From Sarcocystis neurona (Eukaryota; Apicomplexa; Conoidasida; Eucoccidiorida; Sarcocystidae): a DNA stretch of 64,000 nt. Location of the stretch: NCBI GenBank assembly GCA_000727475.1, contig KL647312.1, positions 1,500,793 to 1,564,792 on the forward strand, written 5' to 3'. A program made the translations under genes and the position numbers. The notes below the pieces were generated by a model. It saw only the letters and a program-made list of their open reading frames with translations. It was not told the DNA's origin and did not search any database. Below, piece by piece: positions 62,410 to 64,000 of the stretch. Every line of letters starts with the position of its first letter. Position 1 is the first letter of the stretch.

Positions 62410-62678
62410 TGATGAAGCAGAACAACTCCGCCCATCGGAAAACGCCTTGGCAAAGAGTGAGAAAGCGTAGACAGCACGCGAAAATCTGCATATAAAGCTG
62501 TCAAATATCCAAGAATGCTGCGCGTACTTACTAGCGTCAATGAAGTTGAGAACGTACGAATGATTCGCACGCAGCGGCTCATAAATAACCCCGTACAACT
62601 TCTGGAAGCTCGGAGTGAACGGCGGGTGCATCCATACGCGGAAACGCGGGTCCCCCGTCAAAATCCACGGCATCGCGC
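62410..62678 (-). CDS. CDC50/LEM3-family protein, C-terminal part (partial)
   Basis: CDC50 proteins are two-pass membrane glycoproteins that pair with P4-ATPase lipid flippases and are needed for their exit from the ER and activity. Exon 62532-62678 (acceptor AAAAG, donor GTAAGT) reads MPWILTGDPRFRVWMHPPF and SFQKLYGVIYEPLRANHSY. This matches the conserved FIVWM...TFRKLY region of the ectodomain, as I recall the family. The next exon starts at 62485 in phase and reads NFRVLSTLSHSLPRRF, matching the conserved LSTxSWxGG region, although the usual Gly-Gly-Lys-Asn is not seen. The N-terminal exons should lie at higher coordinates, perhaps beyond the window; none was recognised between 62.7 and 64.0 kb. 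The second exon's end and the final transmembrane exon are not resolved. Confidence 0.72.
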
Positions 62679-62689
62679 CTTTTCTTTCC

Positions 62690-64000
62690 CAAGAAGAAAC
62701 CGGTTGCTACGCGTCATCGCAGGAAAAGAACAGACGTCACAAGAGGAAGAAAAAAGAGCTCCGTTGAAAAGCTCCAGAGAGAAACTCTCTCTTCCCAAAA
62801 AATGTCGCATCCACAGACACGTACACGTGTTTCTCCCCTCCGGCCATACGCACACACACCTGCGTCTCCCCGAGGACCTCGAGCTGACAAACGGCACTTT
62901 CCCTGTGTGAGTGGAACCATCCCGACCATCACGCAGGAGTACCCTGCAGCCCCGCAGCTCTGTGTCCACGTCGACGGGCGAAGAAGCGGTGAAGTGTCAA
63001 CACACAGATAGCCGCGCGGCGGCAAAGCTACCGCTTCTCGCGCTAACGAATCCGACGCGCGAGGCGGGAAGAGACATGTGCAGACACATCGTCTGCAAAA
63101 ACGGGGAAGAAACGTCGACAGAGTTCCCTCCAAATATGCGTCGTGCACGTACGTGTGGGCCGTCTGCGCCTAGAGTCACCCGATCGCACACACATGTGGA
63201 TCTACAAAAGCTGGCAACGCCGACGCACGTGTGTCGTCGCCAGGCCGGACGAGCGGCCCTGCTGTTCCCCCAAGTAGACAGACATGCGCTTCTCAAAGTG
63301 GGACGGTACCAGCAGCCCACTAGCGGAGACACAAAGCGAGTTCACACGTGAAGACAGGCGTGCACACGTGTTCAGACGTCCCCAGACGCGTGCCTACATA
63401 CCTCAGTATGTTTTCCCTCCAGGAATCTTCGACGTTCTCTCACCCCGCAAGAGTGGAAGCATACAAGTCTGCGTCTGTGCTCGAGAATGGAGTACGTGTA
63501 TGCAGCGTTTAAAATTAGCAAGGCGGTATCCGACACACAAACACGCAGGTCGAAAACAAGAACAACAGGACGAAGAATGCGTAACAGCCCAGTCGAGAAA
63601 GCAGCGGACTGTCTAGGCGTTCGTGGCTGCACAAGCGGGCGTGTACGCACACGACTGCTTGTACACACTGCCCACTACCCCTTTCTCTCTCCTTCTGGTT
63701 TTAATAGGTAGACGGACAGACACACACCTGCACACAGGCGTGTGTCTCTGTCAATACGGGCGTCTTTATCTGTGTCTCTGTCTCCTGACAATTCTAAACG
63801 TGTGCCCCTCTCGACGCAGCGGTGTATCGCGCGAGATACACAGGACGTCTGTGGGCAGCTGCATCCGTGGACAGACACGTGGACGCGTGGAGCGCCGGAA
63901 GAAAACGCAGCACAGAAGTTAGCTATTCCTCGACGCGGGGGTCAACGCGTGTGCAGGTCATCGCAGAAAAAGCAGCACACAGAGAGCAGCCTTCTTCCTC
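62690..64000. other. Upstream part of the CDC50-like locus, exons not resolved
   Basis: This should hold introns and possibly upstream exons of the CDC50-like gene on the minus strand. Several CAG-ended acceptors and a GTATGT donor (about 63402) are present, but no frame shows the family's N-terminal transmembrane segment or the PCG motif. Repeated CACGTGT/ACACGTG words are frequent. Confidence 0.3.

Overview
The window looks like nuclear DNA of a coccidian apicomplexan, most likely the Eimeria/Cyclospora branch. Four things point there: genes made of many short exons with phase-matched GT-AG introns; an ApiAP2-type DNA-binding domain; poly-Gln/poly-Ala proteins built on CAG repeats; and a sharp change near 53.4 kb from repeat-poor DNA to CAG/CTG-rich DNA, like the repeat-poor/repeat-rich segments described for Eimeria chromosomes. 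No prokaryotic operons, phage genes or CRISPR arrays were seen. One assembly gap (about 458 N) sits in a (TG)n tract near 38.6-39.0 kb.

Left part, minus strand. An ApiAP2 regulator with a long poly-Gln exon occupies 0.5-5.4 kb. Between 6.3 and 13.0 kb lie phase-compatible exons of a large gene I cannot identify. A complete four-exon LSm3 gene follows at 13.8-15.1 kb; most of its exons are too short to show up as long open frames. From 15.1 to 17.6 kb is a divergent intergenic region.

Middle part, plus strand. A ten-exon RluA-type pseudouridine synthase of the eukaryotic Rib2/Pus9/RPUSD2 kind runs from 17.6 to 24.0 kb, with a phase-supported GC-AG intron. A RAP-domain protein with helical repeats, expected to act on organellar RNA, runs from 28.8 to 34.4 kb. 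At 42.2 kb a single-exon gene encodes a secreted protein with a signal peptide, a helical core, a Pro-rich hinge and a GPI-like hydrophobic tail. Fragments of an unidentified minus-strand gene lie just upstream of it (41.0-41.9 kb).

Right part. From 43.7 to 53.4 kb the DNA is gene-poor, with one tRNA-Glu(CTC) gene, a perfect 40-bp tandem repeat, a 67-bp duplication and AT microsatellites. From 53.4 kb CAG/CTG triplets dominate. This part carries a minus-strand exon for a secreted Gln/Glu-rich protein (54.6-56.0 kb), a 19-bp minisatellite (60.2 kb) and, near 62.6 kb, the 3' part of a CDC50/LEM3-family gene, the chaperone subunit of P4-ATPase lipid flippases.

Gene models were built by reading splice signals and phases by eye. 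Exon coordinates are exact where given, but first exons and some junctions are unresolved, as stated in each entry. No homology search was run, so family calls rest on motif recognition.
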